From Enterobacter kobei (GTDB lineage Bacteria; Pseudomonadota; Gammaproteobacteria; Enterobacterales; Enterobacteriaceae), in the NCBI RefSeq assembly GCF_018323985.1, contig NZ_AP024590.1, forward strand, positions 2,976,001 through 3,040,000: a stretch of 64,000 nt of DNA, written 5' to 3'. Below the pieces are notes generated by a model. It searched no databases. It saw nothing but the letters and a program-made list of their open reading frames with translations, and was not told the DNA's origin. Of the stretch, positions 25,837 through 34,205 are shown piece after piece. Positions within the stretch are counted from its first letter, which is position 1, and each line of letters begins with the position of its first letter. The position numbers were made by a program, and so were the translations under genes.

Positions 25837-25916
25837 GCCACTGCTTTTCTTTGATGTCCCCAATTTGTGGAGCCCATCAACCCCGCCATCTTTGGTTCAA
25901 GGTTGATGGGTTTTTT
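25837..25916 (+). ncRNA. rybB: RybB small regulatory RNA
   Basis: Hfq-binding sRNA of about 80 nucleotides that represses many outer-membrane protein mRNAs during envelope stress. The 5' seed GCCACTGCTTTTCTTTGATG is the known conserved RybB 5' end. The 3' half forms the rho-independent terminator, stem CCCATCAACC (25873-25882) with GGTTGATGGG (25901-25910) and a run of six Ts. It lies downstream of ybjL, the same neighbourhood as in E. coli. The sequence differs from the remembered E. coli RybB by only a few bases in the middle. Likely local targets could include ompG in this window, but this is untested. Confidence 0.93.
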
Positions 25917-26006
25917 ATTGCCTGAAATTTGTGACAAGATGACATGGATCTGAGGTGTGCGGGTTTTCTCACCCGGACGCCCTGTTTTATTAGGCAAGGA
26001 GGCATC

Positions 26007-26747
26007 TTGAAAAGTTTTGATTCTGTCGCAGATATTATCACCAACGAATTCCTCACCTCGCCGCTGGGTACGTTAACCAGTATCTTTAGCGTGATTGGTG
26101 GTATTTACGCCGCGTTCCTGCTGGTTAAAAAATTCCTTAATACGCCGATAAAAGGCAAATCGGAGTTTCTTTCACAGGCGGGTGTACCGGCATGGCCGCT
26201 GCGACTTTTTTACGTCAGCCTGCCGCTACATACCATCCCTAGAAATACCCGTACCGATCTCTTCTTTGGTTTTCTGCTGATTCTCGCAGGCCTGGGTGGG
26301 GCGGCTTTTCTCTCCGTTATGCACATCAAAACGCTGCGAACGCCACCGGACTCGACGTTACTGGTTTATAAACCTACTGACGAATTCTTTTATTTGACCT
26401 GGGGCAGCGCAAAAACGGCCTCTCTGTTTCCTCGTCACACCTTAACCCTGACGAGCGAGCAGTGTGACGAGATGCCGGTTGACACACTGGCGCAAAAAAG
26501 CAGGATGTCTGCCGATCTGACGGGGTTCATTTGCGAAATATTCCGCAAGAAAGAATATACTCACTATATATCGAAAGAAATTACCAATTTCAGGCAGACC
26601 AAAGGCACGCTTTATTCCGTGCTAAGCCTCTGCGAAACGGGTTTATTCTGGCTGGCTGTCAGTATAATGTTGACGCTCTACTACCGTAAAATTGTCACGC
26701 AACATATTATCGAGCAGCATAAAAAAGCCGAAAGTTATCTGACGTAA
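26007..26747 (+). CDS. Unknown membrane protein, three predicted helices
   Basis: I do not recognise this protein. The start is taken as TTG 26007, because AAGGAGG lies 4 bases ahead and the ATG at 25944 has no ribosome site and would add 21 residues. The product is about 246 residues. Helix 1 is around residues 17-40 (TLTSIFSVIGGIYAAFLLVKK), helix 2 around 85-105 (LFFGFLLILAGLGGAAFLSV) and helix 3 near 205-228 (LFWLAVSIMLTLYYRKI). A soluble loop of about 100 residues lies between helices 2 and 3 and includes FYLTWGSAKTASLFPRHTL. It sits between rybB and a lipoprotein gene, replacing the ybjK/rcdA position of E. coli. The codon use is more AT-rich than in its neighbours, which hints at transfer. 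Confidence 0.7.
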   Translation: MKSFDSVADIITNEFLTSPLGTLTSIFSVIGGIYAAFLLVKKFLNTPIKGKSEFLSQAGVPAWPLRLFYVSLPLHTIPRNTRTDLFFGFLLILAGLGGAAFLSVMHIKTLRTPPDSTLLVYKPTDEFFYLTWGSAKTASLFPRHTLTLTSEQCDEMPVDTLAQKSRMSADLTGFICEIFRKKEYTHYISKEITNFRQTKGTLYSVLSLCETGLFWLAVSIMLTLYYRKIVTQHIIEQHKKAESYLT

Positions 26748-26849
26748 TCATAAAAAACGTTTCCCCTCTGACGATATGCCCCATTGTCTGTCAGCATCCC
26801 CCATTACCGTCTAAGGTTAACAGACCCTAATCTGTCTGACGGAGCTGAC

Positions 26850-27638
26850 ATGAAATTCCCCCTGTACCTTCTTACTGCGCTTATTCTTTCTGGCTGTGGC
26901 GGCAGTACGTCGCCGTCGAAAGTCACTGCGCCGGGCGCGGAAACTTCCGGCAAATTACAGCTACTGGATACCGGCGCAGCCGTGATGCAGTCCCGACCAC
27001 CGATTGATGCCATTAATACTTATCTCGACGGTTTTCATTTTTATAACGGCGATCAGAATGGCCAGATGGAAGCGCACCATTACGTCAGCGTACTGAACGA
27101 TGACGTGATGCAGGCGGTGATTTATGACGGTAATACCCGTGACGCCAAACTGATGGGCGTGGAATACATCATCAGCGAACGGCTGTTCAATACCCTGCCG
27201 CCGGACGAGAAAAAACTCTGGCACAGCCACCGGCATGAAGTGATGTCCGGCAGCCTGATTGGCCCTGGTCTGCCCAAACCTGCCGAAAAGGCGCTGATGA
27301 GTAAGATCGTCAACACCTACGGCAAAACCTGGCACACCTGGCATACCGACCGGGACAAAACCCTGCCGCTGGGAATTCCGGCGCTGATGATGGGCTTCAC
27401 GGCTGATGGTCAGCTCGATCCCGCGCTGCTTGCCGAACGCGATCGCCTTTTCGATGTGGATACCAGGGCTATCCGCGAATCACGCCGCGATCTGGATGCG
27501 CATCCTGTCGCACCGGGCGCTGATGCCTGGCAGCACGGAGAGGTGATCCAGTTAAAACGTGGTCAGGGCGGCGGTGAGCACGCGCACGGCAAAACGCGCT
27601 TTGCGCCGGCGGAAAAACGTCCGGCAACGGTTCGATAA
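26850..27638 (+). CDS. DUF1264 (OBAP-like) lipoprotein
   Basis: Predicted lipoprotein of 262 residues. The lipobox LILSGC puts the lipidated cysteine at residue 16; Gly-Gly-Ser follows, suiting the outer membrane. The mature part belongs to the DUF1264 family, which includes plant oil-body-associated proteins. Hallmarks are HHYVSVLNDDVMQAVIYD, LMGVEYIISERLFNTLPPDEK, LWHSHRHEVMSG and YGKTWHTWHTDRDKTLPLG. The molecular function is not known. ATG 26850 is chosen over 26784, as it follows GGAG and starts a normal signal peptide. The C-terminal 40 residues (HGEVIQLKRGQGGGEHAHGK) are low complexity and histidine-containing. It lies 70 bases ahead of ybjJ. Confidence 0.82.
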   Translation: MKFPLYLLTALILSGCGGSTSPSKVTAPGAETSGKLQLLDTGAAVMQSRPPIDAINTYLDGFHFYNGDQNGQMEAHHYVSVLNDDVMQAVIYDGNTRDAKLMGVEYIISERLFNTLPPDEKKLWHSHRHEVMSGSLIGPGLPKPAEKALMSKIVNTYGKTWHTWHTDRDKTLPLGIPALMMGFTADGQLDPALLAERDRLFDVDTRAIRESRRDLDAHPVAPGADAWQHGEVIQLKRGQGGGEHAHGKTRFAPAEKRPATVR

Positions 27639-27708
27639 TAATTAACATTGCGGGTTTACCCTCTTTTGCAGAATGCCGTACACTTTTGCTTCACAACGGA
27701 GATTTTGC

Positions 27709-28917
27709 ATGAACGCACCGACGCATTCGCCACGTAAGGCACTGCAACGCCGCACCTGGGCGTTATTTATGTTTTTCTTTATCCCTGGGCTGTTAATGGC
27801 GTCATGGGCGACGCGCACCCCGGCGATCCGCGACACCCTGTCCGTCTCCACGGCAGGAATGGGCGTGGTGCTGTTCGGGCTGTCCGTGGGTTCGATGAGC
27901 GGCGTCCTCTCCTCTGGCTGGCTGGTTAAGCGCTTCGGTACCCGCAACGTTATCCGCACCGCCATGTCCTTCAGCGTGGTCGGCATGGTTATCTTAAGCG
28001 TGGCGCTGTGGTTCGCGTCGCCACTGCTGTTCGCCTGTGGACTGGCGGTATTTGGCGCGAGCCTCGGCTCGGCCGAGGTGGCGATTAACGTCGAAGGCGC
28101 CGCGGTGGAACAGGCGCTGGATAAAACCGTGCTGCCAATGATGCATGGCTTTTACAGCCTCGGCACGCTGGCGGGCGCGGGGGTCGGCATGGGGCTGACG
28201 GCGCTGGGCGTGAGTGCAAATCTGCACATTTTGCTGGCGGCGCTGGCGACCATCATGCCGATTATTATTTCCATCACCGCGATCCCCGACGGTACCGGCA
28301 AAGGCTCGGGCGAGGAAAATGGTCATGGTACGAAAGGCGTGCCTTTTTATCGCGACGGGCAACTGATGCTGATCGGCGTGGTGGTGCTGGCGATGGCCTT
28401 TGCAGAAGGTTCCGCCAATGACTGGCTGCCGCTGTTGATGGTGGACGGTCACGGCTTCAGTCCGACATCCGGATCGCTGATTTATACCGGCTTTACGCTG
28501 GGGATGACGGTCGGACGCTTTACCGGCGGCTGGTTTATCGATCGCTACAGCCGTGTCGCGGTGGTGCGCGCCAGTGCGCTGATGGGCGCGCTGGGCATCG
28601 CGTTGATCATCTTTGTGGATAGCGCCTGGGTGGCGGGCGTATCGGTAATTTTGTGGGGGCTGGGCGCATCGCTGGGCTTCCCGCTGACGATTTCAGCCGC
28701 CAGCGATACTGGCCCGGATGCGCCAACGCGCGTCAGCGTGGTCGCCACCACGGGCTATCTGGCATTCCTGGTGGGACCGCCGCTGCTGGGCTTCCTCGGC
28801 GAGCACTACGGCCTGCGCAGCGCGATGATGGTGGTGCTTGGGCTGGTAATGATTGCCGCGCTGGTTGCCCGTGCGGTGGCGAAACCTGAGCCGCAAAACC
28901 AGCCGTGTGAGAACTAG
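27709..28917 (+). CDS. ybjJ: YbjJ, MFS transporter
   Basis: Major-facilitator protein of 402 residues with twelve predicted helices, full-length similar to E. coli YbjJ. The N-terminal motif is RRTWALFMFFFIPGLLMASWATRTPAIRD, quoted here only by its ends (residues 9-37). GRFTGGWFIDRYSRVAVVRA in the second half is the motif-A repeat. GSANDWLPLLMVDGHG in the central loop is highly conserved. The substrate is unknown. ATG 27709 is preferred over 27673 because a CGGAG site lies just ahead. It converges with mdfA over a single REP. E. coli ybjI and ybjH, normally downstream of ybjJ, are absent here. Confidence 0.93.
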   Translation: MNAPTHSPRKALQRRTWALFMFFFIPGLLMASWATRTPAIRDTLSVSTAGMGVVLFGLSVGSMSGVLSSGWLVKRFGTRNVIRTAMSFSVVGMVILSVALWFASPLLFACGLAVFGASLGSAEVAINVEGAAVEQALDKTVLPMMHGFYSLGTLAGAGVGMGLTALGVSANLHILLAALATIMPIIISITAIPDGTGKGSGEENGHGTKGVPFYRDGQLMLIGVVVLAMAFAEGSANDWLPLLMVDGHGFSPTSGSLIYTGFTLGMTVGRFTGGWFIDRYSRVAVVRASALMGALGIALIIFVDSAWVAGVSVILWGLGASLGFPLTISAASDTGPDAPTRVSVVATTGYLAFLVGPPLLGFLGEHYGLRSAMMVVLGLVMIAALVARAVAKPEPQNQPCEN

Positions 28918-28924
28918 TACTGAT

Positions 28925-28953
28925 TTGCCCGGCGGCGCAAGCTTGCCGGGCCT
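28925..28953. repeat. Single REP between ybjJ and mdfA
   Basis: One REP hairpin (CCCGGCGGCGCAAGCTTGCC with the GGGCCT flank) lies between the convergent ybjJ and mdfA stops. Confidence 0.85.
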
Positions 28954-28972
28954 GCGGGTTTGTATCGATAGA

Positions 28973-30202
28973 TTAAGACAACGCGTTGCCGACCGTTTTA
29001 TCCTTCAGGAATACCACCATCAGCGCCAGCCAGATCAACCCGTTCGCCAGATTAAACAGGCTGAACAGGCCATTGCCGCCCGCCAGAAACGCATGTTTAC
29101 TGACTTCGATGCCGACGGTGAAAATCGCCATTTGCAGCATGCCCATTGCGGCAGACACGGTACCTTTACTCATATCGCTGGCGAACAGCGTCAGGCGCAC
29201 CAGCCCGGCGTTGGCAAGGCCAATACCAAAAGCATAAATACTCAGGCCGGCGGTCATCCACAAATAGGCATGGGATGACGCCACGGTTGCCACGGCGGCG
29301 ACCAGCAGCCCCGCGACAATCGGCCCACCGCCCATAATAATCAGCGATCGCACGGTACGGCGTGAGGTCAGACGCGCCAGCACCAGGTTACCGATAATCA
29401 GCGCGCCAAAAATGGGCACCTGCAACAGACCGTACTCATAGCTGGACATGCCTTCCGCGCTGATGATGATAATCGGCGACTGGGCGATCCACGCCAGCAG
29501 CGGCAGGCTGACAAAGCCCGTCGCCAGCGCGCCCGCCACGAAGCGGCCATTTTTCAGCACCGCTTTGTAATCCCGGCCCAGCGCGTTAAGGGATAATGGC
29601 TCCCCCAGTCGCGTGGCGGTCTCCGGCATCGCGCGATGCAGGCCGAAAAAGGCAATCGCCGCCAGTACCGCGAACAGCACAAACATGCCTTCCCAGGGCG
29701 CAGCATGCACCCAGGCGGCACCCACCAGCGGCCCCAGCAGGGGGGCGATCAGCGCCACGTTCGCCATTAATGCAGTGATCTTGATACAGGTCGCCTCGTC
29801 AAACGACTCCTGAATGGCGGCATAGCCCACGGCGCCAATAAAGCACAGGCTCACGCCCTGTAAAAAGCGCAGCAGTGTGAACTGTTCGATGTCCTGGGCC
29901 AGCAAGGTTGCCAGACAGGTGACGATAAACCACACCACGCCGGTCAACATGACCGGGCGACGGCCAATACGATCCGACAGCGGCCCCAGCAGCCACTGTA
30001 AAAACATCCCGCCCGCCAGATAGGCGGTCATGGAGGTCGGTACCCACTCGATGCCGGCGTTGTACTGCTCAACCACCGCCAGCATGCCCGGCTGGATCAT
30101 GTCGTTGGCGATATAAGTTGAGAATTCGTACAGGACCAGACAGAGCGGAAACAACAACGCCTGGCGTCCTAAACGGCGGCCAGGTAAAGAATGGTTTTGC
30201 AT
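28973..30202 (-). CDS. mdfA: Multidrug:proton antiporter MdfA (Cmr)
   Basis: Inner-membrane MFS exporter of 409 residues that extrudes chloramphenicol, cationic dyes and other drugs, and acts as a Na+/K+-proton antiporter at alkaline pH. The proton- and drug-binding acidic residues are E26 and D34 in LYEFSTYIANDMIQPG. Motif A is GPLSDRIGRRPVML and motif C is GPLVGAAWVHAAPWEGMF region (ALIAPLLGPLVGA). Twelve helices are predicted. It is nearly identical in length to E. coli MdfA (410). It is divergent from ybjG across a 303-base intergenic region. This is a normal chromosomal gene of the lineage, not an acquired resistance cassette. Confidence 0.97.
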   Translation of the reverse strand: MQNHSLPGRRLGRQALLFPLCLVLYEFSTYIANDMIQPGMLAVVEQYNAGIEWVPTSMTAYLAGGMFLQWLLGPLSDRIGRRPVMLTGVVWFIVTCLATLLAQDIEQFTLLRFLQGVSLCFIGAVGYAAIQESFDEATCIKITALMANVALIAPLLGPLVGAAWVHAAPWEGMFVLFAVLAAIAFFGLHRAMPETATRLGEPLSLNALGRDYKAVLKNGRFVAGALATGFVSLPLLAWIAQSPIIIISAEGMSSYEYGLLQVPIFGALIIGNLVLARLTSRRTVRSLIIMGGGPIVAGLLVAAVATVASSHAYLWMTAGLSIYAFGIGLANAGLVRLTLFASDMSKGTVSAAMGMLQMAIFTVGIEVSKHAFLAGGNGLFSLFNLANGLIWLALMVVFLKDKTVGNALS

Positions 30203-30505
30203 GAAATTTATTATCCTGAAAAATCGCGCAAAGTGTAATGAATGCGCCGTCCCTGTGACAGCGAATTTTGCGACCTACACAAAATTTCGCACATTTTACG
30301 GTTGTAATGCCTTCTTTCCCGCAGGCTATTTTGCCCCGGTTTAACCTGGCTCCGGCATGCTCTCATCGCAGAGTGTTCATTCCGGTCGCTTACAAGCCCC
30401 GGACAACTAAGACAAAACTGGTTTACCCGTGAAGACGGTGCTTCTAAGGTGATCCCTTTTTCACCGCGCCCTATCGGTAGCCTGCGGCAAAAGAGTGACA
30501 AGACG
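30203..30505. other. mdfA-ybjG divergent intergenic region
   Basis: A 303-base region holding the promoters of mdfA (minus) and ybjG (plus). The half next to mdfA is AT-rich, with repeated AAATTT-type tracts (GCGAATTTTGCG near 30262-30273 and AAAATTTCGCAC near 30282-30293). I see no supported gene, and no operator I can name. Confidence 0.6.
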
Positions 30506-31114
30506 ATGCTGGAAGACCTGAATTATACCCTTTTCGCGTGGATGAACGCGACGCCGGATTCCCCCGCGTGGCTGATCCAGGCCGCTATCCTTATCGCCCG
30601 CGATCTGATTAATATCGTACCGCTGCTGGCCGTGGTGCTGTGGCTGTGGGGGCCGCGCGATCAGTTATGCGCCCAGCGGCAACTGGTGATCAAAATGGGC
30701 ATGGCGATTGTCGTCAGCCTGACCGTCTCCTGGGTGATGGGCCACGTTTTCCCGCACGATCGCCCGTTTGTGGACGGCGTTGGCTATAACTTCCTGCATC
30801 ACGCGCCGGATGACTCCTATCCGAGCGATCACGGCACCGTCGCCTTTACCTTCGCGCTGGCGTTTTTGTTCTGGCACCGCCTCTGGTCAGGCACCGTGCT
30901 GATGGGCGTGGCGCTGCTCATCGCCTGGTCGCGCGTCTATCTTGGCGTGCACTGGCCGCTGGATATGCTGGGCGGTCTGCTGGTGGGCATCAGCGGCTGT
31001 CTGAGCGCACAAATGTTGTGGCAGGCATTCGGCCAGTCGTTGTACGCCGCCCTGCAACGCGCCTATCGCCTCTGTTTTGCCATCCCGATCCGCAAAGGCT
31101 GGGTGCGTGACTAA
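30506..31114 (+). CDS. ybjG: Undecaprenyl-diphosphatase (BcrC-type)
   Basis: Integral membrane PAP2-family phosphatase of 202 residues that recycles undecaprenyl diphosphate to the monophosphate lipid carrier for peptidoglycan and surface polysaccharides; its overexpression gives bacitracin resistance. The three catalytic motifs are visible: FPHDRPF (motif 1, after a preceding lysine KMGMA), PSDHG (motif 2, near residue 100) and SRVYLGVHWPLD (motif 3). ATG 30506 gives the E. coli N-terminus MLEDLNYTLF; an in-frame ATG at 30449 would add 19 residues without family support. The C-terminus IPIRKGWVRD is highly conserved. A hairpin and deoR follow. Confidence 0.96.
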   Translation: MLEDLNYTLFAWMNATPDSPAWLIQAAILIARDLINIVPLLAVVLWLWGPRDQLCAQRQLVIKMGMAIVVSLTVSWVMGHVFPHDRPFVDGVGYNFLHHAPDDSYPSDHGTVAFTFALAFLFWHRLWSGTVLMGVALLIAWSRVYLGVHWPLDMLGGLLVGISGCLSAQMLWQAFGQSLYAALQRAYRLCFAIPIRKGWVRD

Positions 31115-31138
31115 GCCTGCCGGCGCAGGTAAGATTGG

Positions 31139-31161
31139 ACACCCCGCAGCGAGCGGGGTGT
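31139..31161. terminator. Hairpin between ybjG and deoR
   Basis: A 9-base perfect stem ACACCCCGC/GCGGGGTGT with loop AGCGA starts 24 bases past the ybjG stop and ends 19 bases before the deoR ATG. It lacks a T-run, so it may attenuate read-through into deoR or simply end ybjG. Confidence 0.6.
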
Positions 31162-31180
31162 TGATCATGCCAGGGGATTT

Positions 31181-31948
31181 ATGGAAACGAAACGTGACGA
31201 GCGGCTGGGCCAGCTGTTACAGGCGCTAAAGCGTACCGACAAGCTGCACCTGAAAGAGGCGGCGGCGCTTTTAGGCGTTTCAGAGATGACCATTCGTCGC
31301 GATCTCAGTGCCCGTAATGCGCCTGTCGTGCTGCTCGGCGGCTATATCGTGCTGGAGCCGCGTACCGCCAGTCACTATCTGTTAAGCGATCAGAAAACCC
31401 GGCTTGTGGATGAAAAACGTCAGGCGGCGCAATATGCGGCCAGGCTGGTGCAGGCGCATCAGCTGGTCTTTTTCGACTGCGGCACCACGACGCCCTGGAT
31501 CATCGATGCGATCCCGCATGACCTGCCCTTTACCGCCATTTGCTACTCCCTTAACACCTTTATGGCGTTACAGGAAAAACCGCTGTGCCGGGCGATCCTC
31601 TGCGGCGGCGAGTTTCACGCCAGCAATGCCATTTTTAAGCCGCTGAACTTCAACGAGACGCTGAACAATCTGTGTCCGGATCTGGCGTTCTATTCGGCGG
31701 CGGGCGTGCACCCGGTTCAGGGCGCGACCTGCTTTAATCTGGAAGAGTTGCCGGTGAAGCACTGGGCGATGGCCCATGCGCAGTATCATGTGCTGGTAGT
31801 GGATCACAGTAAGTTTGATAAGGTACGCCCGGCGCGTATGGGTGAACTGAGCGCGTTTGACGCCATCGTCAGCGACCGTCGTCCCGACGAGGCGTTATGT
31901 GCCGTGGCGAAAGCAAAACAGATAACGTTGATTTGTTCCGACGCATAA
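31181..31948 (+). CDS. deoR: Deoxyribonucleoside operon repressor DeoR
   Basis: Repressor of deoCABD and nupG, released by deoxyribose-5-phosphate. It has 255 residues (E. coli 252). The N-terminal winged helix-turn-helix is LHLKEAAALLGVSEMTIRRDLS (near residues 22-43), and the C-terminal sugar-phosphate-binding (isomerase-like) domain includes FFDCGTTTPWIID and ATCFNLEELPVKHWAM. The ribosome site is AGGGGATTT before ATG 31181. It is transcribed alone after ybjG, as in E. coli, and followed by a REP array. Confidence 0.97.
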   Translation: METKRDERLGQLLQALKRTDKLHLKEAAALLGVSEMTIRRDLSARNAPVVLLGGYIVLEPRTASHYLLSDQKTRLVDEKRQAAQYAARLVQAHQLVFFDCGTTTPWIIDAIPHDLPFTAICYSLNTFMALQEKPLCRAILCGGEFHASNAIFKPLNFNETLNNLCPDLAFYSAAGVHPVQGATCFNLEELPVKHWAMAHAQYHVLVVDHSKFDKVRPARMGELSAFDAIVSDRRPDEALCAVAKAKQITLICSDA

Positions 31949-31960
31949 TCAGGCCGCGGT

Positions 31961-32089
31961 TGCCCGGCGGCGCAGGCTTGCCGGGCCTACGGGGACCAAC
32001 GTTTTTGTAGGCCGGGTAAGGCGTAGCCGCCACCCGGCAAAAATACCGAAAAACCCAGGCCGGGTAAGCGTGAGCGCCCACCCGGCAAC
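31961..32089. repeat. REP/BIME array between deoR and dacC
   Basis: Four REP units alternate in orientation (cores CCCGGCGGCGCAGGCTTGCC, GTAGGCCGGGTAAGGCGTAG and GGCCGGGTAAGCGTGAGCGC). The short direct repeat ACCGAAAAACCC occurs twice (near 32046 and 32092), flanking the last unit and marking a recent duplication step. Confidence 0.9.
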
Positions 32090-32111
32090 AACACCGAAAA
32101 ACCCTGTCAGA

Positions 32112-33314
32112 TTACGAGAACCAGCTCCCGAACCACTCGTGGAATTTCATTAACACAAAGTCCCACATGCGGCTGACAAAACCGCCCTCTTCCACCGCTT
32201 CCATCACCAGCAATGGCCGTTTTTCGATCACCTTACCGTTAAGCTGGAAATCGATCGTGCCCACCACCTGGCCCTTTTTCAGCGGCGCGGTCAGTTGCGG
32301 CTCGGTCAGCGTCCAGGTCGCTTTCAGGTTCTTTAACTGACCTTTCGGAATGGTGATCGACCCCGCTTCCCCGGCGCCCAGCTTCACCTCTTTGCTGTCC
32401 CCAAACCACACGCGGGTGCTGACAAAGGTCGCATCCGGCTTGATCGGCGTCACGGTTTCGAAGAAACGGAAGCCCCAGGTCAGCAGCTTTTCGGATTCAT
32501 TAAAGCGGATGCGATCCGTTTTACTGCCCAGCACCACCGAAATCAGACGCATATCGCCCTGGGTGGCGGACGCCACCAGGTTATAGCCCGCTCCTTCCGT
32601 AGTGCCGGTTTTCATGCCGTCAACGTTCAGGTTAGTGCTCCACAACAGGCGGTTGCGGTTCGGCTGGCGAATATTATTAAAGGTGAACTCTTTCTCTTTG
32701 TGGATGGCGTACTCTTCCGGCACATCGTGGATCAGCGCCTTGCCGAGCAGCGCCATGTCGCGGGCGGTACTGAACTGTCCCGGCGCATCCAGACCGTGCA
32801 CCGTTTTAAAGGTGGTATTGGTCAGCCCCAGACGTTTTGCATAGTTGTTCATCAGGCTGACGAAGGAGTCCTGGCTACCCGCCACGTAGTCGGCGATGGC
32901 GATGCTCGCATCGTTGCCGGACTGGATGATCACGCCCTTGTTCAGCTCGGAAACCGGCACCTGATCGCCAGGCTTAAGGAACATCAGCGAGGAACCCCGC
33001 AACGCCGGATTGCCGGTCGCCCAGGCGTCTTTACCAACGGTCACCATATCGTTGAGATGAATTTTGCCGGCTTTCAGCGCCTGCCCGACCACATAGCTGG
33101 TCATCAGCTTGGTAAGACTCGCCGGATCGAGCTTCTCATCAGCGTTGCCTTCCGCCAGCACTTTGCCGCTGGCGTAATCCATCAGCACCCACGCACGGGC
33201 ATCCACGGCCGGTGCCGCTGGCACCTGCTCAACCGCATACAGCGAAGGAGAGAAAAGAAATAACAGTGCAGAGCCCGCCGCCAGGCCGCGCAGGGATAAA
33301 GAGAAATGCGTCAT
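32112..33314 (-). CDS. dacC: D-alanyl-D-alanine carboxypeptidase DacC (PBP6a)
   Basis: Periplasmic, membrane-bound penicillin-binding protein that trims the terminal D-alanine from peptidoglycan pentapeptides, mainly in stationary phase. It has 400 residues, the E. coli length. The signal peptide MTHFSLSLRGLAAGSALLFL ends near LYA-V. The active-site motifs are S66-L-T-K69 (ASLTKLMTS), SGN in IQSGNDAS, and KTG in DGMKTGTTEG. The C-terminal amphipathic helix (MKFHEWFGSWFS) anchors it to the inner membrane. ATG 33314 is preferred; the upstream in-frame start at 33407 adds 31 residues without a signal sequence. SGNDAS replaces the SGNDAC of E. coli PBP6. Confidence 0.97.
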   Translation of the reverse strand: MTHFSLSLRGLAAGSALLFLFSPSLYAVEQVPAAPAVDARAWVLMDYASGKVLAEGNADEKLDPASLTKLMTSYVVGQALKAGKIHLNDMVTVGKDAWATGNPALRGSSLMFLKPGDQVPVSELNKGVIIQSGNDASIAIADYVAGSQDSFVSLMNNYAKRLGLTNTTFKTVHGLDAPGQFSTARDMALLGKALIHDVPEEYAIHKEKEFTFNNIRQPNRNRLLWSTNLNVDGMKTGTTEGAGYNLVASATQGDMRLISVVLGSKTDRIRFNESEKLLTWGFRFFETVTPIKPDATFVSTRVWFGDSKEVKLGAGEAGSITIPKGQLKNLKATWTLTEPQLTAPLKKGQVVGTIDFQLNGKVIEKRPLLVMEAVEEGGFVSRMWDFVLMKFHEWFGSWFS

Positions 33315-33570
33315 AAATGCCACCCGTGTATCCATCCAAAAAAATCGCGTCGCCTCACCGCTTCGCAATAAACGGTGAGTAATAACGTACTCAGGCGAGG
33401 AAACCAATCAACAACCGGTAAAGTTTTTTAAAGTTTACGCAATTTACGGGATCGATGCCGCAAAGAGAGGATTTTTTTTGTAAGTCGTTGCCTGAATGTT
33501 AACTTTATCTCAACATAGACCAGTCACGTGCCTGGCGCACGTTCCCGCTGACCACCGAGAAGGAATTTAT

Positions 33571-34197
33571 ATGATTACCCTGTGGGGCCGAAATAATTCC
33601 ACCAACGTCAAAAAAGTCCGTCTGACGCTGGAAGAGCTGGAACTTCCTTACACGCAAATTATGGCCGGCTTACAGTACGGCCTGAATCATGATGCGGAAT
33701 ACCTGGCGATGAACCCGAACGGCCTGGTGCCGTTGCTGCGCGATGACGAAACCAACAGCGTGCTGTGGGAATCCAACACAATCGTGCGTTTTCTGGCCGC
33801 GCAATATGGTCTGGGTCGCCTGTGGATCGACGCGCCGGCTGCCCGTGCGCAGGCGGAAAAGTGGATGGACTGGTCAGCCACCACGCTGGCTCCCCGTCAC
33901 AGCGTGATCCTCAAAGGGCTGGTCAGAACGCCGCCGGAACAGCGCGATCAGGCGGCCATTGATGCCGCCATTGTCGACTGCGATGGCCTGCTTGGGATCC
34001 TCGACAACGCGCTGGCAAGCACGCCGTGGTTCTCGGGTGAAGAATTTGGTCTGGGGGATATTGCGCTGGCGCCCTTTATTTATAGCCTGTTCAACGTGCA
34101 TTCCGCCTGGACGCCGCGCCCCAACCTCACGCGCTGGTATCAGCAACTGTGCGAACGTCCGACGGTGCAAAGCGTGGTGATGATCCCCGTGACCTGA
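33571..34197 (+). CDS. gstB: Glutathione S-transferase GstB
   Basis: Cytoplasmic glutathione transferase of 208 residues. It has a thioredoxin-like N-domain (MITLWGRNNSTNVKKVRLTL, residues 1-20) with the cis-proline GLVPLL segment, and an all-helical C-domain with the N-capping box FGLGDIALAPFIY. In E. coli it acts on haloacetates such as bromoacetate. ATG 33571 follows AGAAGGAA; an upstream in-frame ATG at 33496 has no ribosome site. It is divergent from dacC (256 bases between, holding both promoters) and converges with yliI, 8 bases apart. Confidence 0.95.
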   Translation: MITLWGRNNSTNVKKVRLTLEELELPYTQIMAGLQYGLNHDAEYLAMNPNGLVPLLRDDETNSVLWESNTIVRFLAAQYGLGRLWIDAPAARAQAEKWMDWSATTLAPRHSVILKGLVRTPPEQRDQAAIDAAIVDCDGLLGILDNALASTPWFSGEEFGLGDIALAPFIYSLFNVHSAWTPRPNLTRWYQQLCERPTVQSVVMIPVT

Positions 34198-34205
34198 GGC
34201 GACAA

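Noticed and set aside
28973..30202. Acquired drug-resistance gene
   Set aside because: This is the native chromosomal mdfA in its normal neighbourhood, with usual base composition.
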